Assembly: GCF_003626655.1 (NCBI RefSeq)
Contig: NZ_RBAN01000003.1
Location: forward strand, 620,001-684,000
DNA from: Micromonospora costi
Lineage (GTDB): Bacteria; Actinomycetota; Actinomycetes; Mycobacteriales; Micromonosporaceae
DNA: 64,000 nucleotides
Reading direction: 5' to 3'
Positions 1-8,089 of this stretch are shown here, one piece after another (within the stretch, counting starts at the first letter, position 1; every line of letters begins with the position of its first letter). The notes below the pieces were generated by a model. The model had not been told where the DNA came from, ran no database searches, and was given only the letters and a program-made list of their open reading frames with translations. Position numbers and translations under genes: made by a program.

Positions 1-214
1 GCTCGGGGACCCACCCGACCCGCGCCGGCCGGTCGGCGACCCGCCCGCGGGCCGGCCTGAGCACCCCGGCGGCCACCTGGAGCAGGGTCGACTTACCGAC
101 CCCGTTGCGGCCCAACACGACCGCCGCCTCGCCCGCCCCGATCCGTACGTCCACACCCTGCAGCACCCACGGCCCCCGCCGGTGGTACCGCAGCCAGACG
201 TTCTCCAGCCGCAT
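1..214 (-). CDS. ABC transporter ATP-binding protein, N-terminal part
   Basis: Reads from an ATG at 214 and runs off the left edge, so only about 71 residues are visible. They show the start of an ABC nucleotide-binding domain: a beta-strand beginning MRLENVWLRY, then a Walker A loop GRNGVGKST and LLQVAAGVLRP just after it. Such subunits hydrolyse ATP to drive a membrane transporter at the inner face of the membrane. The substrate cannot be told because the signature motif, Walker B and the partner permease lie outside the window. It lies downstream of rplA in the same direction, but the hairpin at 241-278 separates them. Confidence 0.85.
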   Translation of the reverse strand, partial: MRLENVWLRYHRRGPWVLQGVDVRIGAGEAAVVLGRNGVGKSTLLQVAAGVLRPARGRVADRPARVGWVPE

Positions 215-240
215 GCGACGAGCCTGCCACACGCGAAACG

Positions 241-278
241 CGAACGGGCGCCGCCACGGTGGTGGCGGCGCCCGTTCG
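241..278 (-). terminator. Intrinsic-type terminator downstream of rplA
   Basis: A perfect 17-bp inverted repeat (241-257 and 262-278) encloses a 4-base loop. It lies 12 bases past the rplA stop codon, and the minus-strand continuation contains a short T run. It probably ends the nusG-rplK-rplA transcripts. Confidence 0.75.
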
Positions 279-289
279 GCGGTCGGAGG

Positions 290-1006
290 TCAGCTCTCGG
301 CCGAGCCCTCCTGGAGGTTCTTCACCACGTTCGGGTCGACCGGGACGCCCGGGCCCATGGTGGTGGTGAGGGTGACCTTCTTGAGGTACTTGCCCTTGGC
401 CGCGGACGGCTTGGCCCGCAGGATCTCGTCCAGCGCCGCCGCGTAGTTGTCGATCAGCTGGGTCTCGGTGAACGAGGCCTTGCCGATGATCAGGTGCAGG
501 TTCGAGTGCTTGTCCACCCGGAAGGTGATCTTGCCGCCCTTGATGTCCTGCACCGCCTTGGCGACGTCCATGGTCACCGTGCCGGTCTTCGGGTTCGGCA
601 TGAGACCGCGCGGGCCCAGGATCCGCGCGATCCGGCCGATCTTGGCCATCTGGTCCGGCGTGGCGATCGCCGCGTCGAAGTCGAGCCAGCCCTCCTGGAT
701 CCGGGCGACCAGCTCGTCGGTGCCCACCTCGTCCGCGCCCGCCGCGGTGGCCTCCTCGGCCTTCGCGCCGGCGGCGAAGACGATCACGCGGGCGGTCTTA
801 CCGGTGCCGTGCGGCAGGTTGACCGTGCCGCGGACCATCTGGTCCGCCTTGCGGGGGTCGACGCCGAGGCGCATCGCGACCTCGACCGTGGCGTCGAACT
901 TGACGGCGGTGGTCTCCTTGGCCAGCTTCACGGCCTCGGCGGGGGTGTAGAGCTTGGACCGGTCGATGACCTCGGCGGCCTTGCGGTAGCTCTTGCTGCG
1001 CTGCAT
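290..1006 (-). CDS. rplA: 50S ribosomal protein L1
   Basis: This 238-residue protein is the usual length and composition for bacterial L1. It opens with MQRSKSYRKAAEVIDRSKLY and carries the conserved stretch NLPHGTGKTARVIVFA and the GLMPNPKTGTVT motif near residue 140. L1 binds 23S rRNA to form the mobile L1 stalk that helps release the E-site tRNA, and in many bacteria it represses its own operon by binding a similar structure in the mRNA. An AGGAG ribosome-binding site lies about 8 bases before the ATG. It follows rplK by about 80 bases, so the two are very likely co-transcribed. Confidence 0.98.
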   Translation of the reverse strand: MQRSKSYRKAAEVIDRSKLYTPAEAVKLAKETTAVKFDATVEVAMRLGVDPRKADQMVRGTVNLPHGTGKTARVIVFAAGAKAEEATAAGADEVGTDELVARIQEGWLDFDAAIATPDQMAKIGRIARILGPRGLMPNPKTGTVTMDVAKAVQDIKGGKITFRVDKHSNLHLIIGKASFTETQLIDNYAAALDEILRAKPSAAKGKYLKKVTLTTTMGPGVPVDPNVVKNLQEGSAES

Positions 1007-1089
1007 GTTCTGGTTACTCCTGTGGTCTCTGGCGGGCCGCGACGTCCGCGCGCCCTCCCACGATCCGTACGGGTCGGTGCGGGCCGGGA

Positions 1090-1521
1090 TCAGTCGCTGA
1101 CGGTGATGCCCATGGAGCGGGCGGTGCCGGCGATGATCTTCTCGGCCTGGTCGATGTCGTTGGCGTTGAGGTCGGCCATCTTCCGCTCGGCGATCTCACG
1201 CAGCTGGGCGCGGGAGACCGAGCCGACCTTCTGGCTCTGCGGGACGCCCGAGCCCTTCTGCACGCCGGCGGCCTTGATCAGCAGCCGGGCGGCGGGCGGG
1301 GTCTTCAGCACGAAGGTGAAGGACCGGTCCTCGTACACGCTGATCTCGGCGGGGACGATGTCGCCCCGCTGCGACTCGGTCTGCGCGTTGTAGGACTTGC
1401 AGAACTCCATGATGTTCACGCCGTGCTGGCCGAGCGCGGGGCCGACCGGCGGCGCCGGGGTGGCCTGGCCCGCCGGCAGCTGAAGCGTGAACGTCTTGAC
1501 GAGCTTCTTCTTCGGAGGCAT
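1090..1521 (-). CDS. rplK: 50S ribosomal protein L11
   Basis: This is a 143-residue protein of normal L11 length. The N-terminal domain carries LPAGQATPAPPVGPALGQHG, the proline-rich surface where thiostrepton-type antibiotics and elongation factors act. The C-terminal half is the 23S rRNA-binding domain. L11 forms the base of the GTPase-associated stalk and is needed for RelA activation in the stringent response. The ATG at 1521 is preceded by AGGAAGAG. It lies between nusG and rplA in the standard bacterial order. Confidence 0.98.
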   Translation of the reverse strand: MPPKKKLVKTFTLQLPAGQATPAPPVGPALGQHGVNIMEFCKSYNAQTESQRGDIVPAEISVYEDRSFTFVLKTPPAARLLIKAAGVQKGSGVPQSQKVGSVSRAQLREIAERKMADLNANDIDQAEKIIAGTARSMGITVSD

Positions 1522-1705
1522 GTCTCTTCCTGGGGCTTGAAACTGGGATTGGTGCTCACCGACACCACCTGCGGGCGCGCACGGTCAGCACGGCGCGAGG
1601 CAGCGACGTTCAAGAGTAGCGCAGACCGCCCGCCGCCCGGCCGGCGAGGTCGGGCGGGAACGGCTGCGCCGGCGGCGGGACGAACCCACCGCCGGCGGCC
1701 GCGAG

Positions 1706-2428
1706 TCAGATCTTGGCGACCTGGTTGAAGTTCAGCTCGACCGGCGTCTCCCGGCCGAAGATCGACACCAGCACCTTGAGCTTCTGCTGGTCGGCGTTGA
1801 TCTCGCTGATCGTCGCCGGCAGCGAGGCGAAGGCGCCGTCGGTCACCGTGACCGAGTCACCGACCTCGAAGTCGAGGACCTTGACCTCGGGCTTCGCCTT
1901 CTTCTGCTCGGTCTCGACGGCCGGGGCGAGCCACTTGAGGACCTCGTCCAGGGAGAGCGGCGCCGGCCGGTCGGCCCGGTCGGTCGCGCCCACGAACCCG
2001 GTGACCCCCGGCGTGTTGCGGACGCAGGAGTAGGACTCCGCGGTCAGCTCCATGCGGACCAGGATGTAGCCCGGGAAGACCTTGGCCTGGACCTGGGACC
2101 GCTTGCCGTTCTTGACCTCGACCTCTTCCCGGGTCGGCACCTCGACCTGGTAGATGTAGTCCTCCATGTCGAGGCTGGTGATCCGGGTCTCGAGGTTGGT
2201 CTTGACCTTGTTCTCGTAACCGGCGTACGAGTGCACCACGTACCAGTCGCCCGGCGCGTAGCGCAGCTTCTGGCGCAGCTCGGCGACCGGGTCGTACTCC
2301 TCGTCCGAGGCGGGCTCGGTGGTCGCGAATTCCGGCTCGCTGGCGGCCTCGACCGACTCGTCGTTCGCCGCCGTCGCCACCGTGGACTGCTCGTCCATGG
2401 GCTCGGCGGTCTCGTCGTACTCAGGCAC
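1706..2428 (-). CDS. nusG: Transcription termination/antitermination factor NusG
   Basis: This 240-residue protein has an acidic, probably disordered N-terminal extension of about 55 residues, typical of actinobacterial NusG. The NGN domain follows (DWYVVHSYAGYENKVK, then FPGYILVRMEL and TPGVTGFVG). The C-terminal KOW domain starts at about residue 185 (FEVGDSVTVTDGAFASLPA). NusG binds the RNA polymerase clamp and couples transcription to Rho or to the ribosome. The GTG start at 2428 fits the length of relatives but has only a weak ribosome-binding site. It lies between secE and rplK as in most bacteria. Confidence 0.97.
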   Translation of the reverse strand: MPEYDETAEPMDEQSTVATAANDESVEAASEPEFATTEPASDEEYDPVAELRQKLRYAPGDWYVVHSYAGYENKVKTNLETRITSLDMEDYIYQVEVPTREEVEVKNGKRSQVQAKVFPGYILVRMELTAESYSCVRNTPGVTGFVGATDRADRPAPLSLDEVLKWLAPAVETEQKKAKPEVKVLDFEVGDSVTVTDGAFASLPATISEINADQQKLKVLVSIFGRETPVELNFNQVAKI

Positions 2429-2466
2429 GCTCGCTCACTTCCGTCACTATCGGCTGGTACAGCCGG

Positions 2467-2856
2467 TCAGCTGGGGTTGCCGAAGACCCACAGCACGCCC
2501 TTGGCGAAGCCGTAGTCCAGGACAGCCACGATCGTCAGCATCACCGCGACGAAGGTGATAACGACGGCCGTGTAGGTCAGCAACTCCTTGCGGGTCGGCC
2601 AGATGACCTTACGCAGTTCGGCCACGACCTCGCGGAAGAACCGGGCGATGCGGCCGAACAGGCCCACGCGGTCGGTCTCCGTCCGGGTCTTCGGCTTGTC
2701 GGCCGACTCGGCCCGGGCGCGGGACCGCGTCGCGGTGCCGCCGCGGGAAACCGGCTCGTCCGCGCCGGTGGCGTCGTCGTCGGCAACGTCGTCGACGACC
2801 TCGTCGTTCAGACGCTCGTCGCCGGCGTCCTCGCCGCGCCGCTTGTTGTCGGCCAC
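2467..2856 (-). CDS. secE: Preprotein translocase subunit SecE
   Basis: SecE clamps the SecY channel in the cytoplasmic membrane. The conserved C-terminal part has the amphipathic helix (FFREVVAELRKVIWPTRKEL) and one membrane segment (TYTAVVITFVAVMLTIVAV). The N-terminal 55 or so residues are charged and low-complexity, as in other actinobacteria. The open frame extends to 2889, but the GTG at 2856 is preferred: it has GGAGGG about 7 bases upstream and gives the expected start (M)ADNKRRG, for 129 residues. Just upstream of nusG. Confidence 0.93.
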   Translation of the reverse strand: MADNKRRGEDAGDERLNDEVVDDVADDDATGADEPVSRGGTATRSRARAESADKPKTRTETDRVGLFGRIARFFREVVAELRKVIWPTRKELLTYTAVVITFVAVMLTIVAVLDYGFAKGVLWVFGNPS

Positions 2857-3067
2857 TTCGCCCTCCGTCGCGGAATCTCGGGTTCGCACGCCGGGCGGCG
2901 TGCGCGGCGCTGGTCACGCCGGCCGGACCAACCGTCCCGCGACGGGCCGCGGCCGGCGGATCGACCGGTGGCCCGATGCCTCCGAGCCACCCCGCCGATG
3001 CCACCACCACGGGCCGGACGCCGCCGTCTCGGCGGCGCGACCCACGGGAACGGTCAGGCCTGAGGCG

Positions 3068-3140
<73 letters not shown>

Positions 3141-3269
3141 GTGCGGCAACGCTCGCCCCACCTGACCACGGACGGCCGGGCAGGGGTCACTTGCCCCACG
3201 GCGGACCAGTGTACGGGTAGGCACCCGACTTTCCCAACCGGTCTACCCACCGCGCGTCCCAGCCGCTGG

Positions 3270-3662
3270 TCAGCGAGCCGTCCGGACGGTCGCCCGGGCC
3301 TGCGAGAGCACCTTCTCCCCCAGGCAGGTCGCCGTGACGTCGAGCCGCGTGAGCCCGTCCTCGGTGACCTCGCGTACCACCGCCGTCACCTCGATCTCGG
3401 TGCCCTGGTCGTCGTCGGGCACCACGACCGGCCGCGTGAACCGGACGCCGAAGTCGACGACCGCGTCCGGCGCGCCGGCCCACTCCGTCACCGCCCGGCC
3501 CACCAGGGCCATCGTGAACATGCCGTGGGCGATCACCCCGGGCAGGCCGACCTTCGTGGCGATGCGGTCGCTCCAGTGGATCGGGTTGAAGTCACCCGAG
3601 GCGCCGGCGTAGCGGACCAGGTCCGCGCGGGTCACCCGGAACGTCCTGGCTGGCAGCTCCAT
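3270..3662 (-). CDS. MaoC-like (R)-hydratase, HadB type
   Basis: This 130-residue single hot-dog protein of the MaoC family has the catalytic motif GDFNPIHWSD (Asp and His about residues 27-32) and the IAHGMFTMALVGR helix. Its homologue beside secE in mycobacteria is HadB, the catalytic subunit of a 3-hydroxyacyl-ACP dehydratase that pairs with HadA. Here the pair may serve general fatty-acid or polyketide metabolism rather than mycolates, which is inference. The start is the ATG at 3662, one base after the stop of the upstream gene, with GGAGG 7 bases before it. A five-codon longer frame exists but would overlap that gene. Probably co-translated with it. Confidence 0.9.
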   Translation of the reverse strand: MELPARTFRVTRADLVRYAGASGDFNPIHWSDRIATKVGLPGVIAHGMFTMALVGRAVTEWAGAPDAVVDFGVRFTRPVVVPDDDQGTEIEVTAVVREVTEDGLTRLDVTATCLGEKVLSQARATVRTAR

Positions 3663-3663
3663 G

Positions 3664-4110
3664 TCAGGCCTCCCCACGTACGACGAGCTTGGACCAGACC
3701 GCGACCACCGGCTCGCCGGCGGCGGTGGTGACGTCGGTGCGGGTGGTCAGGAAGCCGTGCCCGCCGCGGTTCGTGATCTCCTCGATGGTGTTGACGCAGA
3801 CCAGCTCGTCGCCGGCCACCACCGGCCGGGTGTACGCGAACCGCTGGTCGCCGTGCACCACGCGGCTGTAGTCGACGCCGAGGTCCGGGTCCTCGACGAC
3901 CTGCCGCCAGGCGGCCATGGTCACCACGAAGGGGAAGGTCGGCGGGGCCACCACGTCCCGGTGACCGAGGGCGCGGGCCGCCTCCGGGTCGTGGTGGGCG
4001 GGGTCGGTGGCGCCGATGGCGGTGGCGAACTCGCGGATCTTCTCTCGCCCCACCTCGTAGGGGGCGGTCGGCGGGTAGCTCCGGCCGACGTAGGACGGGT
4101 CCAGGGACAT
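3664..4110 (-). CDS. FAS1-like dehydratase / MaoC N-terminal domain protein, HadA type
   Basis: This 148-residue hot-dog protein starts MSLDPSYVGRSYPP and contains the EVGREKIREFATAIG helix, DPAHHDPEAA and APPTFPFVVTMA. That pattern marks the substrate-binding, non-catalytic MaoC N-terminal family. In mycobacteria the equivalent HadA pairs with HadB to dehydrate 3-hydroxyacyl-ACP. It is directly upstream of, and nearly overlapping, the HadB-type gene, as expected for a heterodimer. No HadC partner is present. Confidence 0.9.
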   Translation of the reverse strand: MSLDPSYVGRSYPPTAPYEVGREKIREFATAIGATDPAHHDPEAARALGHRDVVAPPTFPFVVTMAAWRQVVEDPDLGVDYSRVVHGDQRFAYTRPVVAGDELVCVNTIEEITNRGGHGFLTTRTDVTTAAGEPVVAVWSKLVVRGEA

Positions 4111-4236
4111 GCCCGCGAACCTACACGGAAAGCACGATCGCCGACCTGGGCGGTCGGCGGCGGCGGATGCCGCGCCGGACCGCCAGATCGGCGATCGAAT
4201 GGAGCTTCGAGGTGGCCGGGGTGAGCCGGCCGCAGG

Positions 4237-4404
4237 TCAGCGGGTCTCGCGGTGGACCGTGTGCCGACCGTCCCGGGGGCAGAACTTCTTCAGCTCGATG
4301 CGGTCCGGGTCGTTACGACGGTTCTTGCGCGTGATGTAGTTGCGCTCCTTGCACTCCACACACGCCAAAGTGATCTTCGGCCGGACATCGGTCGCCTTCG
4401 CCAC
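4237..4404 (-). CDS. rpmG: 50S ribosomal protein L33
   Basis: This 55-residue protein reads (M)AKATDVRPKITLACVECKE..., followed by RNYITRKNRRNDPDR, and is a clear L33 of normal length. It starts at a GTG (4404). It is a small protein of the large subunit near the E site. The first zinc-type pair CVEC is present, but the second, usually CxxC, reads CPRD, so one cysteine is replaced by aspartate. The neighbourhood (tRNA-Thr, tRNA-Met, then MaoC pair) matches the rpmG2 locus of other actinobacteria. Confidence 0.95.
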   Translation of the reverse strand: MAKATDVRPKITLACVECKERNYITRKNRRNDPDRIELKKFCPRDGRHTVHRETR

Positions 4405-4480
4405 GGCGGAGTGCCTTCCTCGCTAACGGGTTACAACTACGGCGCATCAGCGTACGCGCTGATGGCGCGGACATGCAAAG

Positions 4481-4499
4481 TGGGCGCCTACGGCGCCCA
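4481..4499 (-). terminator. Hairpin downstream of tRNA-Met
   Basis: A perfect 8-bp stem (4481-4488 with 4492-4499) has a 3-base loop and is followed on the minus strand by CTTTG. It lies 39 bases past the tRNA 3' end. A second 8-bp stem-loop at 4445-4464 lies in the leader of rpmG. Confidence 0.55.
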
Positions 4500-4537
4500 T
4501 CCCACCGACCGCCGGGAACGCGCCCGGAGGACGAGAG

Positions 4538-4610
4538 TAGCGGTGGCCGGACTTGAACCGGCGACACAGCGATTATGAGCCGCTTGCTCTGCCATCTGAG
4601 CTACACCGCC
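4538..4610 (-). tRNA. tRNA-Met (CAT), elongator type
   Basis: Minus-strand cloverleaf: acceptor GGCGGTG/CACCGCT with a G-U first pair, D arm GCTCAGATGGCAGAGC, anticodon loop CTCATAA (CAT), T loop GTTCAAGTC, discriminator A. The nearly paired 1:72 position argues for elongator rather than initiator tRNA. Confidence 0.93.
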
Positions 4611-4631
4611 GTGTGGGTCCAGCGACCCTAG

Positions 4632-4704
4632 AGCCCCCTTACGGAATCGAACCGTAGACCTTCTCCTTACCATGGAGACGCTCTGCCGACTGAGCTAAGG
4701 GGGC
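4632..4704 (-). tRNA. tRNA-Thr (GGT)
   Basis: Minus-strand cloverleaf: acceptor GCCCCCT/AGGGGGC, D arm GCTCAGTCGGCAGAGC, anticodon stem TCTCC/GGAGA around ATGGTAA (anticodon GGT), T loop GTTCGATTC. It lies 21 bases before tRNA-Met. Confidence 0.95.
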
Positions 4705-4798
4705 CTGCGCGATCTTCCCCGTGGGGCGCGCAGAGGTAAGAGTACACGGCGCCGAGCCGCAGGTGAAATCGGATCCCCCGCAGAGGAATCTGCGCAGG

Positions 4799-7345
4799 TC
4801 AGGGCACGACACGCAGGCGGGGCAACTCCGCTGCGGAGATCGTCTCCGGGTCCACCTGGGCACCGAACCAGGCCTCCAGCCGCTCGTACGGCAGCGGCCG
4901 GCTGAACAGGAAGCCCTGCCCGATCTCGCAGCCGATGTCCTGCAGCAGTTCGAGCGTCAGCTCGCTCTCCACCCCCTCGGCCACCACGGCCAGGCCGAAC
5001 TGCTGAGAGAGGGTGACGACCGCGTTGACGATCGCCAGGTCACCCGGGTCGGTCGCCATGCCCTGCACGAACGACCGGTCGACCTTGACCTCGTGGACCG
5101 GGAGCCGGCGCAGGTGGGCCAGCGACGAGTCGCCGGTGCCGAAGTCGTCCACCGACAGCCGTACGCCGAGGTCGCGCAGCCGGCGCAGGGTGGGGATCGG
5201 CCGATCGGTGCCGTCGAGCACGCCCGCCTCGGTGATCTCCAGCGTGAGCCGCTGCGGCGGCACCTCGAACTCGGACAGCAGGTCCTGGACCCGGTCCGGG
5301 AAGTGCTGGTCGGTGAGCGTACGCGGCGAGAGGTTGACCGCCACGGAGAGCGGCTGGTCCGCCTGGGCCCAGTCCCGGCTGCGCCGCAGCCCCTCGCGGA
5401 GCACGATCTCGGTGAGCCGGTCGAGCTGGCCGGTGTGCTCGGCCACCGCGACGAAGTCCTCCGGCGCGACCGTGCCGTGCGTGGGGTGCTCCCAGCGGGC
5501 CAGGCACTCGACGCCCACCAGGCGCCGGTCCCGGAGGGTGACCTTGGGCTGGAAGTAGACGGTCAGCTCGCCGTCGTCCAGCGCCCGGCGCAGGTCGCCG
5601 GCGAGACCCAGCCGGCGCAGCGACCGGGACTCCAGGCCGGGGTTGAACAGCTGCACGCTGCCCGGGACGGACTTCGCCGCCGTGGCGGCCAGGTCGACCC
5701 GCTGCAGCAGCGTCGCCGCGTCGCTCCCGTGATCCGGGTGTACGGCGACGCCGACCGCGGTGTCCACGTCCAGCGTGAGCGTGTCGAAGATCATCTCGTC
5801 GCGGATCTGCTCGCGCAGCTGGGCCGCGAGGTCCAGGGCCGCCTCCGCGCTCTCCAGCCGCATCGTGACCAGGAACTCGTCGCCACCTGCCCGGCCCACC
5901 AGGGCCGAGGAGGGCGCCGAGGCACGCAGCCGGTCGGCCACCTCGACGAGGACCTTGTCGCCGGCGGCGTGCCCCAGCGACTCGTTGACCTGGCGCAGCC
6001 CGTCGACGTCGAAGAGGAGCAGCGCCACCACCTCGCCCGGCGCGCGGATCTTGACCGACTCGTCGAGGGCGCTGGTGATACGCCGGCGGTTGGGCAGCTT
6101 GGTGAGCGCGTCGTGGTACGCGTCGTGCCGCAGGCGGTCGACGAGCCGCGAGTTCTCCAGCGCGACCGCGGCGTGCGCCGCCACCGTCTCGAAGATCGGA
6201 ATGTCGGCGGGCGTGAAGTGGCCGACGTCGCTGAGCCGGTTCGTCACCTCGAGCGTGCCGATCACGGCCTGGCCGGAGCGGAGCGGGACGGCGATGACGT
6301 CCTTGACCCCGGTGGCCCGCAGGGACGCGCGCAGATCCTCGTCGCCGCCGAGCCGGACACCGAGCGCGAGGCTGCGCTCCTGCCTGCGGGCCTCCTCGCG
6401 GACGACGTCCGGCGTGGGGGCGACGTCGAGGAGACCGGTGTCGTCGACCCGGGCGGTCAGCATCACCTCGGGGTGACGGCCGTGCGCGGGCAGCGAGAGG
6501 GTCGCGTACTCGGCCTGCATGAGCGCCCGGATTCGGACCAGCAGGACGTCGACCAGATTGCCGCTCTGCCCCTCCGCGGTCATCGCCTTGGCCAGCTCGT
6601 ACATGTCGCCGAGGGTGCGGTGCTGGCGGAAGAACTGGGCGTACGACCGGTAGACCATGGCGACCGCGCCGGCCAGCGCGGCGATGAGCACCACCGACCA
6701 CCACGTGGTCTCCAGCGCGATGAGCACGACGAGACCGATGACCACGTTGATCGTGGAGGCCGGCAGCGTGGAGGGCGAGTTGCGGAGCACCCCGGCGCCC
6801 GCCTGCCAGCCGTGCATGACACCGATCACCGCCGCCACCCCGAAGAGGGTGGTCAGCGTGAAGGCGCTGACGGACGCGAAGAGGATGCCCCAGGTGCCCG
6901 GACCGACACCCTGGATCGGCGGTAGCGCGAGCAGCACCAAGCCGGCGAGGGAGGCGGCGGCGGACGCGTTCGCCACGTTGAACGCGAGCTTGGCGATGCC
7001 GAAGCGGTAACGCAGGTGCGTGATCAGCGTGGCCAGTGTGTAGGCCACCACCACCATCAGCGGCGGCAGCAGGTAGAAGGCGAGGACGAGGGGAATCTCG
7101 GTGAGCCGTACGCCGAACGACTGCCGGCCGATGACGAAGTTGAGCATCGGCAGCCCGGCGACCACCATGACCGCGAGCAGGAGGGCGGTGAGGCCCCACT
7201 CGCCGAGCGGATCCGGCGTGACGAGACCGATGATCGTGGAGAACACGACGGCGACCAGGGCCAGCGGCCCGGTGATCAGCCACGCGTGCTCGGCCGGCCG
7301 CCGAGGGGACGCCGCTCCTGCCGAGGACGACCGACGGTCGGTCAT
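4799..7345 (-). CDS. Membrane-anchored GGDEF-EAL cyclic di-GMP enzyme with GAF domain
   Basis: 848 residues. About eight hydrophobic segments fill residues 25-235, followed by a linker and a GAF-like domain (about 260-400). The GGDEF domain (about 405-570) keeps GRAGGDEFLV. The EAL domain (about 590-848) keeps the motif as ECLAR, plus NLSPRTL, EITEAG, VDDFGTG, EVKVDRSF and AEGVES. Both active sites look complete, so it may both make and degrade cyclic di-GMP. The product inhibition RxxD site is not seen just before GGDEF. The ATG at 7345 is chosen because AGGAG lies 5 bases upstream; the ATG four codons earlier lacks one. The signal sensed is unknown. Confidence 0.92.
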   Translation of the reverse strand: MTDRRSSSAGAASPRRPAEHAWLITGPLALVAVVFSTIIGLVTPDPLGEWGLTALLLAVMVVAGLPMLNFVIGRQSFGVRLTEIPLVLAFYLLPPLMVVVAYTLATLITHLRYRFGIAKLAFNVANASAAASLAGLVLLALPPIQGVGPGTWGILFASVSAFTLTTLFGVAAVIGVMHGWQAGAGVLRNSPSTLPASTINVVIGLVVLIALETTWWSVVLIAALAGAVAMVYRSYAQFFRQHRTLGDMYELAKAMTAEGQSGNLVDVLLVRIRALMQAEYATLSLPAHGRHPEVMLTARVDDTGLLDVAPTPDVVREEARRQERSLALGVRLGGDEDLRASLRATGVKDVIAVPLRSGQAVIGTLEVTNRLSDVGHFTPADIPIFETVAAHAAVALENSRLVDRLRHDAYHDALTKLPNRRRITSALDESVKIRAPGEVVALLLFDVDGLRQVNESLGHAAGDKVLVEVADRLRASAPSSALVGRAGGDEFLVTMRLESAEAALDLAAQLREQIRDEMIFDTLTLDVDTAVGVAVHPDHGSDAATLLQRVDLAATAAKSVPGSVQLFNPGLESRSLRRLGLAGDLRRALDDGELTVYFQPKVTLRDRRLVGVECLARWEHPTHGTVAPEDFVAVAEHTGQLDRLTEIVLREGLRRSRDWAQADQPLSVAVNLSPRTLTDQHFPDRVQDLLSEFEVPPQRLTLEITEAGVLDGTDRPIPTLRRLRDLGVRLSVDDFGTGDSSLAHLRRLPVHEVKVDRSFVQGMATDPGDLAIVNAVVTLSQQFGLAVVAEGVESELTLELLQDIGCEIGQGFLFSRPLPYERLEAWFGAQVDPETISAAELPRLRVVP

Positions 7346-7447
7346 GTCACTCCTCATCGGTTACGGGCAGAGGACAGCGCTGGCGCCCGCAGGCAGCATG
7401 TCTCCCGTTCGTACGCCACCCGTGACGACGCACGGGTGGCGTCAGAA

Positions 7448-7603
7448 CTATCGGGCGACGGGGGTCGTCCAGACGTAGTCCCCTGCCGTCCAGACGTAAT
7501 CGAGGGTGTGGAACCCGCCCAGCACCGCCGTACCGAAGCCTGCGGCCAGCGCGGCCAGCACGAGCATCACGCCGGCCCGTCGGGCCAGCCTTCGACCGGA
7601 CAT
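7448..7603 (-). CDS. Small secreted or membrane-anchored peptide, 51 aa
   Basis: Not recognised. It begins MSGRRLARRAGVMLVLAALA, which looks like a signal sequence or single membrane segment: a basic N-terminus followed by about 18 hydrophobic residues. The short tail holds a duplicated motif, LDYVWTA then GDYVWTTP, ending in VAR. The ATG at 7603 has AGGAG about 6 bases upstream, which is why a longer frame to 7855 is not used. It is transcribed towards the GGDEF-EAL gene 102 bases downstream and may share its transcript. Confidence 0.6.
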   Translation of the reverse strand: MSGRRLARRAGVMLVLAALAAGFGTAVLGGFHTLDYVWTAGDYVWTTPVAR

Positions 7604-8041
7604 GTTTGCTCCTGTCGGGGAAGTGTCACAGGGATGGTGGTGGTTCCACGATCGTGCCACACCCTTGAGGACGCAGAAAAGCCGTGACGACGGTCCCGGG
7701 CCGGCCGTCGGCGAGGTCACGCCGTTCGGGCAGCCCCGCCAGCCCGAGCCGCGCCAGATCAGCGCACTGACCGGGACATCGGACCGCTTCACCTGACGCC
7801 TGATACGACCTTCAGCACATTTCGCCTCGTCGGTTCGGATGGCCCCCGATCCCACGCCGCTTGATCACTCTCTGTCACCTGGCTCGCCGGGCCGACCGAT
7901 GCGCCACGAGTGGAACATCGACCACCATACCTGCCCGCTGCGACAGTGCTACCGGCCCATCAGGGGCTGATCGGTCATACCCGGTGGGACCACCGCCGAT
8001 CGGACGGGTCGGACCGGGCCGTACCTCGATCGGCGTCAGGC
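7604..8041. other. Intergenic region without a convincing gene
   Basis: About 440 bases between the 51-aa peptide and the terminator of the FG-GAP gene. It probably holds the promoter of the peptide/GGDEF unit. No tRNA, conserved frame or clear repeat was found. Confidence 0.5.
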
Positions 8042-8084
8042 GCGACGCGGCCGGCGTGCCCGGGGGCGCGCCGGCCGCGGTCGC
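8042..8084 (-). terminator. Terminator of the FG-GAP repeat gene
   Basis: A long inverted repeat (8042-8056 with 8069-8084, one bulged base) with a 12-base loop, 6 bases beyond the stop codon of the upstream minus-strand gene. Confidence 0.6.
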
Positions 8085-8089
8085 GTCGA

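Noticed and set aside
3334..4224. Plus-strand frames opposite the MaoC genes
   Set aside because: Shadows of two well-supported minus-strand dehydratase genes with good ribosome-binding sites.
4721..6925. 734-codon plus-strand open frame opposite the GGDEF-EAL gene
   Set aside because: Composition is rich in Arg, Gly, Asp and His without any domain; the opposite strand holds a complete enzyme with intact motifs.
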